Notes under the pieces: generated by a model
What the model was told of the DNA's origin: nothing
What the model saw: the letters and a program-made list of their open reading frames with translations, nothing else
Database searches by the model: none
In this document: positions 1 to 7,901 of the stretch, one piece after another
How the letters are laid out: every line of letters starts with the position of its first letter
Numbering within the stretch: position 1 is the first letter of the stretch
Translations under genes and position numbers: made by a program
Origin: DSOI01 sp041394885
GTDB lineage: Bacteria > Acidobacteriota > Terriglobia > Bryobacterales > Bryobacteraceae
Assembly (NCBI GenBank): GCA_041394885.1
Contig: JAWKHI010000008.1
Location: forward strand, 124,001-188,000
Reading direction: 5' to 3'
Length of the DNA: 64,000 nucleotides

Positions 1-1433
1 GCGTCACCTTCGCCGCCGGCGTTTACACATCCATTTTCGGATCGTCGCGAAAGCCGGTGAACTCGCACTATGCCTCGCTGATGTTCGACAAGATCAAGTC
101 CAGCCCCTATCGCCGCAATTTCAAGGTGATCGCCGGCGGTTCCGGCGGATGGCAGATCACGCAAACCGATTCCTGGGACGAGTTGAGCGTCGATTGTGTG
201 GTGGAAGGGCGCAGTGAGTCCTCCGACACCATGGCGCTGTTTCACAAGGCCATCCGTGGCGAGGAACTGCCCCGCCAGTTGGACGTGAAGCATCCCACCG
301 GAGCCGAGGGCATTCTTCTTCCCAACCGCCGGACCACGTTCGGCGTCGTCGAAATGACCACCGGATGCGGCCGCCGCTGCCAGTTCTGCGTGCCGGACCT
401 CAATCCACAAATCGACGTCCCCAAAGACAAAATCATGGGCGCGGTGTACGCCAATGTTCGTGAGGGTAACAAACAAATATCACTCGCCACCGAGGACATG
501 TTCATTTGGGGACAGGTGCACACCGACACCCCGTTCTACTTCCCCAACCGCGAGGCATTGCTCGATCTCTATTCCTCCATCGTGAACACGCCGGGCGTGG
601 AGCAGCATATCCTCAGTCACTCCACGATGGCGCCGGCCGTTGTGGACCCGCTACTCATCAAGCAGCTCTCGGAAACCCTGCTCGACAAGAGCCCGATCAC
701 ACTGCCGATGTACAGCACCCATCCCAAGAAGAAGATTCTCGCGCCGTTGATCGGCCTCGAGACCGGTTCTGTGCGGATCGCCAAGCAGGTGATGCCGTCC
801 AAGGGGATTCCGTTTCCCATCGACGAGTGGCCCAGCGTGTTCGTGGAAGGCCTGCGCGTGATGAACGAGAACAACTGGTTTCCCGCCGTCACCCTCATCG
901 TCGGCAATCCGGGCGAAACCGACGACGACGTGAAAGCCACCCTCGACCTGATCTACGAAGTGGAGCGGCGCGGATTGTTCGCGTTCTTCATCCCGTCGAT
1001 CTTCACTCCGCTGCATGACACGCGCATGGAGCACAAAAAGGGAGTAACCGAGACGCAGAAATTATCCCCGCTCCAATGGCAGTTGATGATGAAGTGCTGG
1101 AAGCTGAATCTGCGTCCGGGCAACTATAGCTGGTGGGCTCCCTACGTTTGGCGCGCCGGCTCCATCGTCATGTGGCTCTGGAAGCTGCGCAAGATCAATG
1201 GCCCCAACTTCGCGTGGCCGCTGTTGATGTTCGCCGGCGCCATGCCGGAATCGTGGATGGCCAAGCTCGGCAAGATTCACTATGGACGCAAACTGGAGCT
1301 CAAATCACGCAAAGAGCTGTTGAAGACGATTCGGCCGCAGCATTGGAAGTATCTGCGCGCCGACAATGGCGACGTCCCCACAGGCCCCGTAGGCGGTCCG
1401 CCCGAGCCGGTTTTGAACGTACTGGCCGGGTGA
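1..1433 (+). CDS. Radical SAM protein, 5' end outside window
   Basis: A radical SAM enzyme whose reading frame is open to the left window edge, so the N-terminus is missing. A GTG at 57 is only an internal candidate start: the codons before it are open and look protein-like. Counting from that GTG, the [4Fe-4S] cluster motif CGRRCQFC places Cys at residues 104, 108 and 111 (CX3CX2C). Downstream are a TLIVGNPGET segment, typical of the TIM barrel in B12-binding radical SAM proteins, and a C-terminal region rich in Trp. The missing part may be a cobalamin-binding domain (inference). The substrate cannot be assigned. It is followed after 57 bases by a transaldolase-like gene on the same strand. 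Confidence 0.8.
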   Translation, partial: VTFAAGVYTSIFGSSRKPVNSHYASLMFDKIKSSPYRRNFKVIAGGSGGWQITQTDSWDELSVDCVVEGRSESSDTMALFHKAIRGEELPRQLDVKHPTGAEGILLPNRRTTFGVVEMTTGCGRRCQFCVPDLNPQIDVPKDKIMGAVYANVREGNKQISLATEDMFIWGQVHTDTPFYFPNREALLDLYSSIVNTPGVEQHILSHSTMAPAVVDPLLIKQLSETLLDKSPITLPMYSTHPKKKILAPLIGLETGSVRIAKQVMPSKGIPFPIDEWPSVFVEGLRVMNENNWFPAVTLIVGNPGETDDDVKATLDLIYEVERRGLFAFFIPSIFTPLHDTRMEHKKGVTETQKLSPLQWQLMMKCWKLNLRPGNYSWWAPYVWRAGSIVMWLWKLRKINGPNFAWPLLMFAGAMPESWMAKLGKIHYGRKLELKSRKELLKTIRPQHWKYLRADNGDVPTGPVGGPPEPVLNVLAG

Positions 1434-1490
1434 GCCCCTCGAACACGGGGGTACTGCCATCCTGCTAGACTATCGGTAGGGCCAATTCTC

Positions 1491-2153
1491 ATGAAGATTT
1501 TCCTTGATACCGCCAATTTGGACGAACTTCGCAAAGGGGCGGCGTGGGGTATCGTCGACGGTGTGACGACCAACCCCTCGCTGATCGCCAAGGAAGGGAT
1601 TCCGCTCGAGGAACAGATCCGCCGGATCTGCGACATCGTCGACGGCGACATCAGCGCCGAGGTAGTGGCCACCGAGCATGAGGCCATGGTGGTAGAGGCA
1701 CGCAACCTCGCCAAGATCCACAAGAACATTGTGGTGAAGGTCCCACTCACCCGCGACGGCATCAAGACCACCGCGATGCTGAGCAAAGAGGGCATTCGGT
1801 TCAACGTGACCTTGTGCTTCACCTCGAGCCAGGCCCTGTTGGCTGCCAAAGCCGGCGCCTTTTTCGTGAGTCCGTTCGTCGGGCGGCTGGACGACATCTC
1901 CCAGGAAGGGATGACGCTGATTCGCGATATCGCGCAAATCTACCGCAACTACAACTTCCAGACTCAGATTCTGGCCGCGTCGCTCCGTTCCCCGCTGCAC
2001 GTTTCGCAGGCGGCGATGGCCGGCGCCCACATCGGCACCCTCCCGTTCAAGGTGCTCGACATGCTCTTCAATCATCCGCTTACTGACCGCGGACTGGAAC
2101 AGTTCCTGAAGGACTACGCCAAGGCCTTCCAGGAAGCTCCGGCTGGCCGGTAG
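1491..2153 (+). CDS. Transaldolase / fructose-6-phosphate aldolase family
   Basis: A 220-residue class I aldolase of the small (TalC/FSA) transaldolase type; length is normal for the family. The N-terminus MKIFLDTAN and the following DGVTTNPSLIAKEG are the family signatures, and the Schiff-base lysine lies in NIVVKVPLT. The predicted role is transfer of a dihydroxyacetone unit in the pentose phosphate pathway, or fructose 6-phosphate aldol cleavage; sequence alone does not separate the two. The stop is followed by a T7 run (2159-2165) after a short CCGG-CTGG-CCGG inverted repeat, a weak terminator candidate. Confidence 0.9.
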   Translation: MKIFLDTANLDELRKGAAWGIVDGVTTNPSLIAKEGIPLEEQIRRICDIVDGDISAEVVATEHEAMVVEARNLAKIHKNIVVKVPLTRDGIKTTAMLSKEGIRFNVTLCFTSSQALLAAKAGAFFVSPFVGRLDDISQEGMTLIRDIAQIYRNYNFQTQILAASLRSPLHVSQAAMAGAHIGTLPFKVLDMLFNHPLTDRGLEQFLKDYAKAFQEAPAGR

Positions 2154-2184
2154 TCCCGTTTTTTTCAGAGGCTGCTGACCGTCG

Positions 2185-2586
2185 ATGTCACCGCTCGCCC
2201 CGATCGTGGGACTCGCCGCTCTCGCAGGGATACTTGTCGCCGCGCTCGGTTTGATCGTCATGCGGTCGCGGCGCTCGCCGGCCGATCGCGAGCGCCGGCG
2301 CTGCAAACACGTGTTCGCCATGGGCCGGATGGGGGATGGAATTTGCACCGATGTGCAGGGTGACGTCGTCTATTACTCGTATACAGTGCGCGGCGTCGAC
2401 TACAATACTTCTCAGGACGTATCGGCGCTGCGGAACCTGGTTCCGGCCGACGGTTCGCTGATCATCGGGCCGGTCACATTCAAGTACCTGGTGCGAGACC
2501 CCGGCAACTCGATCGTTGTGTGCGAAGAGTGGTCCGGGCTCCGTATCCGGTCAAGAGCCATCGTTGCAAAGGAGAGTCTGACATGA
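2185..2586 (+). CDS. Membrane-anchored DUF3592-like protein
   Basis: 133 residues with one N-terminal membrane helix (about residues 5-26) followed by an RSRRSPADRERRR basic stop-transfer stretch and a compact beta-rich domain. The pattern (variable linker, VVYYSYTVRGVDYNTSQ, then VTFKYLVRDPGNSIV) resembles DUF3592-type domains found on membrane-anchored proteins. Function is unknown. Its TGA overlaps the ATG of the next gene (ATGA), so the two are probably co-translated. Confidence 0.6.
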   Translation: MSPLAPIVGLAALAGILVAALGLIVMRSRRSPADRERRRCKHVFAMGRMGDGICTDVQGDVVYYSYTVRGVDYNTSQDVSALRNLVPADGSLIIGPVTFKYLVRDPGNSIVVCEEWSGLRIRSRAIVAKESLT

Positions 2587-2957
2587 ACGGTTTTCATAGG
2601 AACTTACTGGCGGCCGTGCTCGGAGCGGCTGTTTTCGGCGCCGGTTTGTTGGTGGGCGCGGGTGGAATCGAACAACCGAAATCGGTGATCCATGTGGTTA
2701 CGGTGAAGTGGAAAGAAGGCACCACTCCGGCGCAGATCAAAGCGGCGCTCGCGGGTGTGGCCAACATGAACTACCCCGGCATCAAGCGCGTTTGGCTGCG
2801 ATCCATCAAGTCCCAAACCAAGGACGCGGCGTTCGTGATGGAATTCGAGAGTGAGAAGGCGTTGAAAGACTACGCGGATTCCGATGCCCAGAAGGCCTGG
2901 TACAAACTGTATCTGCCGATTCGCGAAGAGTCCACCACCAGCGACATCACCAACTGA
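2583..2957 (+). CDS. Dabb (stress-responsive A/B barrel) domain protein
   Basis: 124 residues from the ATG at 2583, which overlaps the preceding stop codon; a longer frame upstream lies inside the previous gene and is rejected. The first ~28 residues (MNGFHRNLLAAVLGAAVFGAG...) form a signal peptide or anchor. The rest, from VIHVVTVKWKEGTTPAQIKA onward, matches the Dabb ferredoxin-like fold: a VxF/W-K strand, the 'AL' helix and a V-MEFESEKALKDYADS segment. Exported Dabb proteins are common in Acidobacteria and have no settled function. Confidence 0.7.
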   Translation: MNGFHRNLLAAVLGAAVFGAGLLVGAGGIEQPKSVIHVVTVKWKEGTTPAQIKAALAGVANMNYPGIKRVWLRSIKSQTKDAAFVMEFESEKALKDYADSDAQKAWYKLYLPIREESTTSDITN

Positions 2958-2969
2958 GTACGTCTTCTC

Positions 2970-4127
2970 GTGCTCGACCTTCAGCTTGATCTCGAGGCCC
3001 TCGCGGGCCTCGAGCTTTTCTTGAACGGCGCATTCGCGCCCGATTCCCTATTTCGCTTGCACGGTCAGCCTCATTTGCGCCCGGGCGATCTCTTTCTCCT
3101 GCGCGATCCCAACAACGTCCGCCTGGCCGAGTTCACCGTGGAAACCCCCGATGGCTCCGGCTCGCTCACGGTGATCGAACCGCCGCGGCACTCCGATTTC
3201 GCCGCGCTGCGGCTGGCGGCGGGCCAAGTGCGCGATAAATTGGCCGGGCTGGGCGCACGGCGCGTGATCGGCATGGCAACAGACCGGTTCCTGACGAGGG
3301 AAGACGAAACCGCGCTACGCCAGGGCGATGCCGCGGTTCTGCATATCGTCGAGGCCGGTGACGTGGATCACTTCCCGCGCGTTCGCGCGGCGATGACGGT
3401 GGTGGAGCGATACCTGGACCCCGCCCGCGTGATCGTGAATGTTCTGCCGGCCTTGAAACCGGAATGGCGCGATCGCGTGCTGGCAAATTACGGGGCCACC
3501 GAAATCGTCGAGCCGCAAGGCGCCTCCTACCGGCCGGACGTGGAGGCGCTGGTCGAGCGGTTCCTGCCGGCTCCGGATCGCCGTGGTTTCTGCGTCTGGT
3601 TCACGGGACTGCCGTCGTCGGGCAAGTCCACCATCGCCGAACACCTCGCGCTGATGCTGCGCGAGGCAGGACGCCGCGTCACCATGCTCGATGGCGACGT
3701 TGTGCGGATGCACCTTTCCAAAGGGCTCGGCTTCTCGCGCGAGGATCGCGAAACCAACATCCTCCGCATCGGATACGTGGCCTCCGAGATTGTCCGGCAT
3801 CAGGGCGTGGTCCTTACCGCGGCGGTGAGCCCGTATGCGGCCAGCCGCGACGGCGCCCGCGCCATGGTGGGTCCGTCGAACTTCGTGCTGGTCTACGTCT
3901 CGACGCCCGCCGAGGTGTGCGAAGAGCGCGACGTGAAGGGCTTCTACGCGCGGGCACGGGCCGGGCAGTTGACCGGATTTACCGGCGTCGACGATCCCTA
4001 CGAGGCTCCGGACAACCCCGATGTCGTGCTCGCAACAACCGGCGTTGCGCCTGAACTCGGCGCGCGCGCCGTTTGGGACTACTTGCGCGGGCGGGGGCTG
4101 GTCACGCTGGACGAGCCCTCCGCCTGA
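2970..4127 (+). CDS. cysC: Adenylylsulfate kinase with degenerate ATP-sulfurylase-like N-terminus
   Basis: 385 residues, GTG start. The C-terminal ~190 residues are an APS kinase (ATP + APS to PAPS): P-loop GLPSSGKST, the MLDGDVVRMHLSKGLGFSREDR loop that binds APS, and the SPYAASRDGARA segment. The N-terminal ~190 residues resemble the PUA-like and catalytic parts of ATP sulfurylase (LNGAFAPDSLFRL; a PARVIVNVLPA...NYGATEIV core). They lack the QxRNP-HxxH and GRDHAG motifs needed to make APS from sulfate, so that half is probably structural or regulatory. No other sulfate-activation gene is nearby. PAPS may serve sulfation rather than assimilation (inference). Confidence 0.85.
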   Translation: MLDLQLDLEALAGLELFLNGAFAPDSLFRLHGQPHLRPGDLFLLRDPNNVRLAEFTVETPDGSGSLTVIEPPRHSDFAALRLAAGQVRDKLAGLGARRVIGMATDRFLTREDETALRQGDAAVLHIVEAGDVDHFPRVRAAMTVVERYLDPARVIVNVLPALKPEWRDRVLANYGATEIVEPQGASYRPDVEALVERFLPAPDRRGFCVWFTGLPSSGKSTIAEHLALMLREAGRRVTMLDGDVVRMHLSKGLGFSREDRETNILRIGYVASEIVRHQGVVLTAAVSPYAASRDGARAMVGPSNFVLVYVSTPAEVCEERDVKGFYARARAGQLTGFTGVDDPYEAPDNPDVVLATTGVAPELGARAVWDYLRGRGLVTLDEPSA

Positions 4128-4143
4128 AGTGCCGCGTTAGACC

Positions 4144-4200
4144 GTTATGGCCGCCGCAACGAGAACTTCGTTCTCGTTGCGGAACTTCGGCGGCCGTAAC
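4144..4200. repeat. 57-nt nearly perfect palindrome between convergent genes
   Basis: The outer arms 4144-4155 and 4189-4200 pair over 12 bp with one G:U. The inner arms GCAACGAGAAC (4156-4166) and GTTCTCGTTGC (4170-4180) pair perfectly over 11 bp around a TTC loop. An 8-nt one-sided bulge (4181-4188) repeats the GAACTTC sequence of the loop. It sits between the ends of cysC (+) and the HAD gene (-). There is no U-tract. A bidirectional terminator or a REP/MITE-like dispersed palindrome are both possible. Confidence 0.6.
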
Positions 4201-4240
4201 TGCGGGGGATACCAAAGGGGCGGCGAGCCCCCTTGTCCAG

Positions 4241-5008
4241 TTAGACGGCCAGCGGCACCAGTTCGGCGATCGACTCCACCACCTCCGTCGGCCGGTACGG
4301 ATACTGATCGAGTGTTTCCCGCGTGGAGGAACCGGTCAGCACCAGGATGCTGCGAAATCCCAGGTCCGCCGCGCCGCGGATGTCGGTGTCCATGGTGTCG
4401 CCCACCATGATCACTTCGTCGGTGGCGAGACCGATCCGTTTACGCGCCGCGCGCATCATGAATGGATTCGGTTTACCCACATGATAGGCGTTGACGCCGG
4501 TGGCCGATTCGAGCATCGCGACGATGGCGCCGCAGCCCGGACGCGGTCCGGAATCGGTGGGGCACCACGTATCGGAGTTGGTGGAAACCAGCTTCGCGCC
4601 GCGGCTGATGCAGCGATGGGCGTGCTCAGCCATCTCGAAATTGAGCACCCGCCCTTCGCCCACAATTACATAGTCCGGATGCTCGCGGCTGGTGGCGTAC
4701 TGAACCGCGTTCAGCGCGGCCAGCAACCCGCCTTCCCCGATGACGAATGCGGTACCGTTGGGGCGCTGTTTGTGGACCCACTCGGCAGTGGCCATCGCCG
4801 ACGTATAGACGTGCTCGGTGGTGGTTTCGATGTCGAATTTGCGTAGTTTTACGACGACGTCAAGCGGCGTATACGCAGAATTATTGGTGAGAAAAAGGTA
4901 AGGAACATCTTCCGATTGCAGGTAGCGTATGAACTCCGATGCGCCCGGAATGACTTCCGAGCCCCGGTAGATCACACCATCCATGTCGATCAAATATCCG
5001 TATTTCAT
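4241..5008 (-). CDS. HAD-IIA family hydrolase (NagD-like phosphatase)
   Basis: 255 residues, normal for the NagD/PGP subgroup. HAD motif I is YLIDMDGVIYRG (nucleophile and acid/base Asp), motif II is FLTNNS, the motif III lysine is in VGKPNP, and motif IV is IMVGDTMDTDI. The cap between motifs II and III is of C2 type. A phosphatase for sugar or nucleotide phosphates is expected; the substrate is not set by sequence. The gene lies downstream of the sigma-factor pair in the same direction but 194 bases away, so it probably has its own promoter. Confidence 0.88.
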   Translation of the reverse strand: MKYGYLIDMDGVIYRGSEVIPGASEFIRYLQSEDVPYLFLTNNSAYTPLDVVVKLRKFDIETTTEHVYTSAMATAEWVHKQRPNGTAFVIGEGGLLAALNAVQYATSREHPDYVIVGEGRVLNFEMAEHAHRCISRGAKLVSTNSDTWCPTDSGPRPGCGAIVAMLESATGVNAYHVGKPNPFMMRAARKRIGLATDEVIMVGDTMDTDIRGAADLGFRSILVLTGSSTRETLDQYPYRPTEVVESIAELVPLAV

Positions 5009-5202
5009 GCGTCTCCTATGCGGCGCGCGGGGGCCATGGCAGCCAACTCTCAGCGGTCACGGACGCGCGCGGCATCAAGTTAAAAGTTTGGCAGACAACT
5101 ATTGCGCCAGAGTGACAAAGTGGCTGGAGACAAACGTGGCCAAAAGATGGCGAGGTGTCCGGACTTGGGCGGAACTTCTACTGTGATTATACTACGCCGC
5201 GG

Positions 5203-5553
5203 TCACCCTTTTTGGTAATCCGCGTACGGACACCCCGGCCACCAGATCGGCGCCGGTTCCATCCGCTCCGCCAAAACGCGCGCATGGCAGACGTTGCATG
5301 GATTCTTGCAGCGATTGGATTCCCCCACCGGCGCGATCACCACCAGCTCTTCAAACACACACAGCGCGCCGCCGCGGGCTTTGGATTCCGCCAGGCTCAG
5401 CAGCGGCCCGGTCTCGGCCTGTTTGCGAAGCATTGCCGTGAGCAGACGGGCGCGGAGACGCGAAGACGCGGCTGGAGCGCTATCGGTGGCCGGCGCTTCA
5501 CAGGACGTGGCCATCGCCACAAAATCGAGTTCTTCCAAACGATAGTCGCTCAT
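5203..5553 (-). CDS. Small Cys-rich protein co-translated with ECF sigma factor
   Basis: 116 residues from ATG 5553, which overlaps the sigma-factor stop (ATGA). It is soluble with no membrane helix. The N-terminal half is helical (SSRLRARLLTAMLRKQAETG); the C-terminal half is Cys-rich (NRCKNPCNVCHARV ... WWPGCPY). The position is that of an anti-sigma factor, and the Cys/His cluster suggests zinc or redox sensing, but I do not recognise a ZAS/zf-HC2 domain. The CNVCH string looks like a haem c site, yet there is no signal peptide, so metal binding in the cytoplasm is more likely. Function is inferred from position only. Confidence 0.6.
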   Translation of the reverse strand: MSDYRLEELDFVAMATSCEAPATDSAPAASSRLRARLLTAMLRKQAETGPLLSLAESKARGGALCVFEELVVIAPVGESNRCKNPCNVCHARVLAERMEPAPIWWPGCPYADYQKG

Positions 5554-6194
5554 TGCGGATCCCCTCCCCGCGTGTTCCACTCCCGGCGGAAGTGAACGCG
5601 CGCGCGCGCCAGCAGCCTCTCCACCGCCTTTTCCGTCCGTCCGGTCCTTTCCGCCATCTCCCTCAGACTGCGCTTTTCCCAGTACCGCCACTGCAAGAGT
5701 ACCCCGTAGGGCGGCGTCAGCATCGCGAGGATTTCGCGCATCCGTTCGGCCGCCTGGGTTCGATCGAGCGCTTCGTCAATCGCAAGTTCGTCACCTGGCG
5801 GCTCGGCGATGTCGTCCATCGGCACGGGCTCGGCACGGACTACCGCCCGATAGTGGTCCTCTACCTTGTGCCTCGCGATGCCGAGCAGCCACGCGCGCAG
5901 CGGCGCGTCGCCCCGGTAGGAATCGAAACGTTCCCAGGCGGCGAGAAACACCTCCTGCGCCAGATCGTCCACCAGATCCGCCCGCGGCCACAGCCTCGCC
6001 TTGAGGTAGTGTTCGACGGGGCCGGCAAAGCGATCCACGAACTCGGCGGTCGCTTTGCGGTCCTTGGCGCGAACTCCCGCCACCAGCGCGGCCTCCGATG
6101 CGAGCGCTGATCCCGGCGCCGGCGCCCCTGGCTTCGCCGAGCCCGGGTGCACCTCCCGATCAAGGTCCATTCCTGCCGTCCATCTGTCTTCCAT
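5550..6194 (-). CDS. RNA polymerase ECF-type sigma factor
   Basis: About 214 residues from ATG 6194; a TTG at 6212 with a G-rich stretch upstream is an alternative. Region 2 is visible as ATAEFVDRFAGPVEHYL...DLVDDLAQEVFLAAWERFDSYRG...LRAWLLGIARHKVEDHYR. Region 4 is the C-terminal MLTPPYGVLLQWRYWEKRSLREMAERTGRTEKAVERLLARAR. A 30-residue Pro/Ala-rich N-terminal extension precedes region 2. It forms a pair with the overlapping Cys-rich gene, presumably its regulator. Confidence 0.9.
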   Translation of the reverse strand: MEDRWTAGMDLDREVHPGSAKPGAPAPGSALASEAALVAGVRAKDRKATAEFVDRFAGPVEHYLKARLWPRADLVDDLAQEVFLAAWERFDSYRGDAPLRAWLLGIARHKVEDHYRAVVRAEPVPMDDIAEPPGDELAIDEALDRTQAAERMREILAMLTPPYGVLLQWRYWEKRSLREMAERTGRTEKAVERLLARARVHFRREWNTRGGDPQ

Positions 6195-6271
6195 TGTCGC
6201 GGCATGCGGCAAAATCCCCCCCGGCGGCCTGCGTGAGGCTTGTTACAATGCGGGAGCAAGCGGCCCCAACC

Positions 6272-6631
6272 ATGACGATCCGGCTCATTCCCGCGGTGGC
6301 GTGGCTTTTGTTTCAGCTCGGAGCCATCGTCTATGCGCGATTCGTCCCGTCCCGCTATTTCTGCTGGGCTCCCTACGACATGCAGACCGAGTACGTGGTC
6401 CAGGCGTCGGTGGGTGGGCGGGAACTGACGCCGGCGGAGATCCGCGCCCGGTACCGCCGCCCGGCACGGGGCGTCGACAATCGGTCCGTCCAGCACGTGA
6501 TCGACATTTTCGAGCAAACCGAACAACGCTATCATCGCGACGATCCCGCTGCGATCGTCATCAAATACGTGGTGAACGGACATCGCAAGGGGGAATGGCG
6601 CCGGGGAGAAAAGCAATGGCCGGAAAGGTAA
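6272..6631 (+). CDS. Small single-pass membrane protein upstream of HTTM-DCC
   Basis: About 119 residues from ATG 6272 (an in-frame ATG at 6248 would add eight). An N-terminal hydrophobic helix (IRLIPAVAWLLFQLGAIVYA) is followed by a hydrophilic domain with a CWAPYDMQTEY segment and a basic C-terminus. I do not recognise the family. Its 3' end overlaps the start of the HTTM-DCC gene by 16 bases, so the two are probably one transcription and translation unit and may work together in the membrane. Confidence 0.6.
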   Translation: MTIRLIPAVAWLLFQLGAIVYARFVPSRYFCWAPYDMQTEYVVQASVGGRELTPAEIRARYRRPARGVDNRSVQHVIDIFEQTEQRYHRDDPAAIVIKYVVNGHRKGEWRRGEKQWPER

Positions 6632-7812
6632 CGGCCTGGTGGAATCCGCTGCGATGCGCGGGAACAGCGCTGCCGGTGCCCCTGCTGTTGATGGCCAAGA
6701 TCATCGCGCTGGCCCTGCTGGTCACCGGACATGTCCGCCTCATGCCGGATCCGTTCCTTCCCTTTCTCCCATTTCTCGATTCCGTACCCGGAGACATTTT
6801 CCGGATGGCGCTCCAAGTGCTCCTGGTAGGCTCGGCGATCGCTCTGCTGTTCAACTATCATCCGCGGCTGAGGGCGCTGATGCTGGGTTTGACCATCCTG
6901 CTCGCGGTGGTGTCCTCCAAAGCCTATTACGGTAACAACAAGACGATGTGCGCCGCCTTGCTGCTGCTGGCCGGGCTCTATCATCCGCGAACCGGCGCGT
7001 GGCTGCTCCGCGCCCAGGTGGCCCTCGCCTATTTCGGCGCGGGCCTCAACAAGCTCATCGACGCGGATTGGCAAAGCGGCGTTTTCTTCCATCATTGGGC
7101 CGGGACGCGCCTCGGGCAGCCGCTGTACCTGTGGGGAGCATCGCTGCTGCCGCCGCTCGTCGCGGCCAAGGCCATCTGCTGGGCGACCATCGTCACCGAA
7201 CTCGGCTTGGCCGCTGCGTTGTTGCTGCGCCGCGCATGGCCGTGGGCCATTTGGGTGAGCCTGCTGTTTCATGCGGCGCTGCTCGAATTCACCGGCACAA
7301 CCTTCACCATGTTCTTCTACGCCATGGAGGCGGCTATGTTCGCCTTCGTGGAGTGGCCGCGGGAGATGGTGGTGATCTTCGATGGGGAATGCGGCATCTG
7401 CCGCAGGATCCGGGGATGGATGGATCGCGTCGATTTCGACGGCGCCTTTAGGTGGCAGCCTCTGCAATCGGGCGTGGGTGACCGCTGGGCGTTGTCGCGG
7501 GAGACGCTCGAACAGCGCCTGCACCTGATCACCGACGGCCGCATCACGAGTGGATTCGAGGCCTGCAAACGGATCCCGCTCTACAATCCGGCGTTCTACC
7601 TGGCGGTGACGCTCGCGATCGCGGCGGCGCCGGGTGGGCCGGTGGGGGTCTGGTGGCGCCGCGTGGTGGTGGCGGCTCTGCTCGGGTTCTTCTTCCCGCT
7701 GTTCAATCCGGTGGGCGAGGCGGTGTATGGCTGGGTGGCCAGGAACCGCCGGCGATTCTCGAATGAAGGTTCTTGCGCCGTGGAACCGGTGATTCAACGC
7801 GATCGCGCGTAA
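6616..7812 (+). CDS. HTTM-like membrane protein fused to DCC1 (DUF393) thiol-disulfide domain
   Basis: About 398 residues. The N-terminal ~245 residues hold several hydrophobic helices with the HTTM/vitamin K-carboxylase-like pattern (VALAYFGAGLNKLIDADWQSG; LLFHAALLEFTGTTFTMFFYAMEAAMFAF). The C-terminal ~110 residues begin VVIFDGECGICRR, the DCC (DUF393) thiol oxidoreductase signature with a CxxC, and the protein ends in a further hydrophobic segment. DCC and HTTM proteins are often neighbours; here they are fused. The carboxylase function of HTTM proteins is mostly unproven in bacteria, so only a redox-linked membrane role is suggested. Confidence 0.75.
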   Translation: MAGKVTAWWNPLRCAGTALPVPLLLMAKIIALALLVTGHVRLMPDPFLPFLPFLDSVPGDIFRMALQVLLVGSAIALLFNYHPRLRALMLGLTILLAVVSSKAYYGNNKTMCAALLLLAGLYHPRTGAWLLRAQVALAYFGAGLNKLIDADWQSGVFFHHWAGTRLGQPLYLWGASLLPPLVAAKAICWATIVTELGLAAALLLRRAWPWAIWVSLLFHAALLEFTGTTFTMFFYAMEAAMFAFVEWPREMVVIFDGECGICRRIRGWMDRVDFDGAFRWQPLQSGVGDRWALSRETLEQRLHLITDGRITSGFEACKRIPLYNPAFYLAVTLAIAAAPGGPVGVWWRRVVVAALLGFFFPLFNPVGEAVYGWVARNRRRFSNEGSCAVEPVIQRDRA

Positions 7813-7901
7813 ATTCCGCCCCGCTTCTACGCAGGTAGAGATGTGGGGGGTTTGCTGCCCGGAACACGGCAGCCGGCCGCCCAGCACTGGAAAGGGGCTG
7901 A

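Noticed and set aside
2139..2165. Strong terminator after the aldolase gene
   Set aside because: The stem is only four base pairs with a four-base loop; the T-run alone is not enough.
4073..4846. 257-residue plus-strand ORF
   Set aside because: Antisense to the HAD phosphatase, which has all four HAD motifs.
5085..5110. Sigma-54 promoter (TTGGCAG...TTGC)
   Set aside because: The GG-GC spacing is 12 instead of 10 bases.
5203..5553. Cytochrome c because of CNVCH
   Set aside because: No signal peptide and a sigma-factor partner; more likely a metal or redox site.
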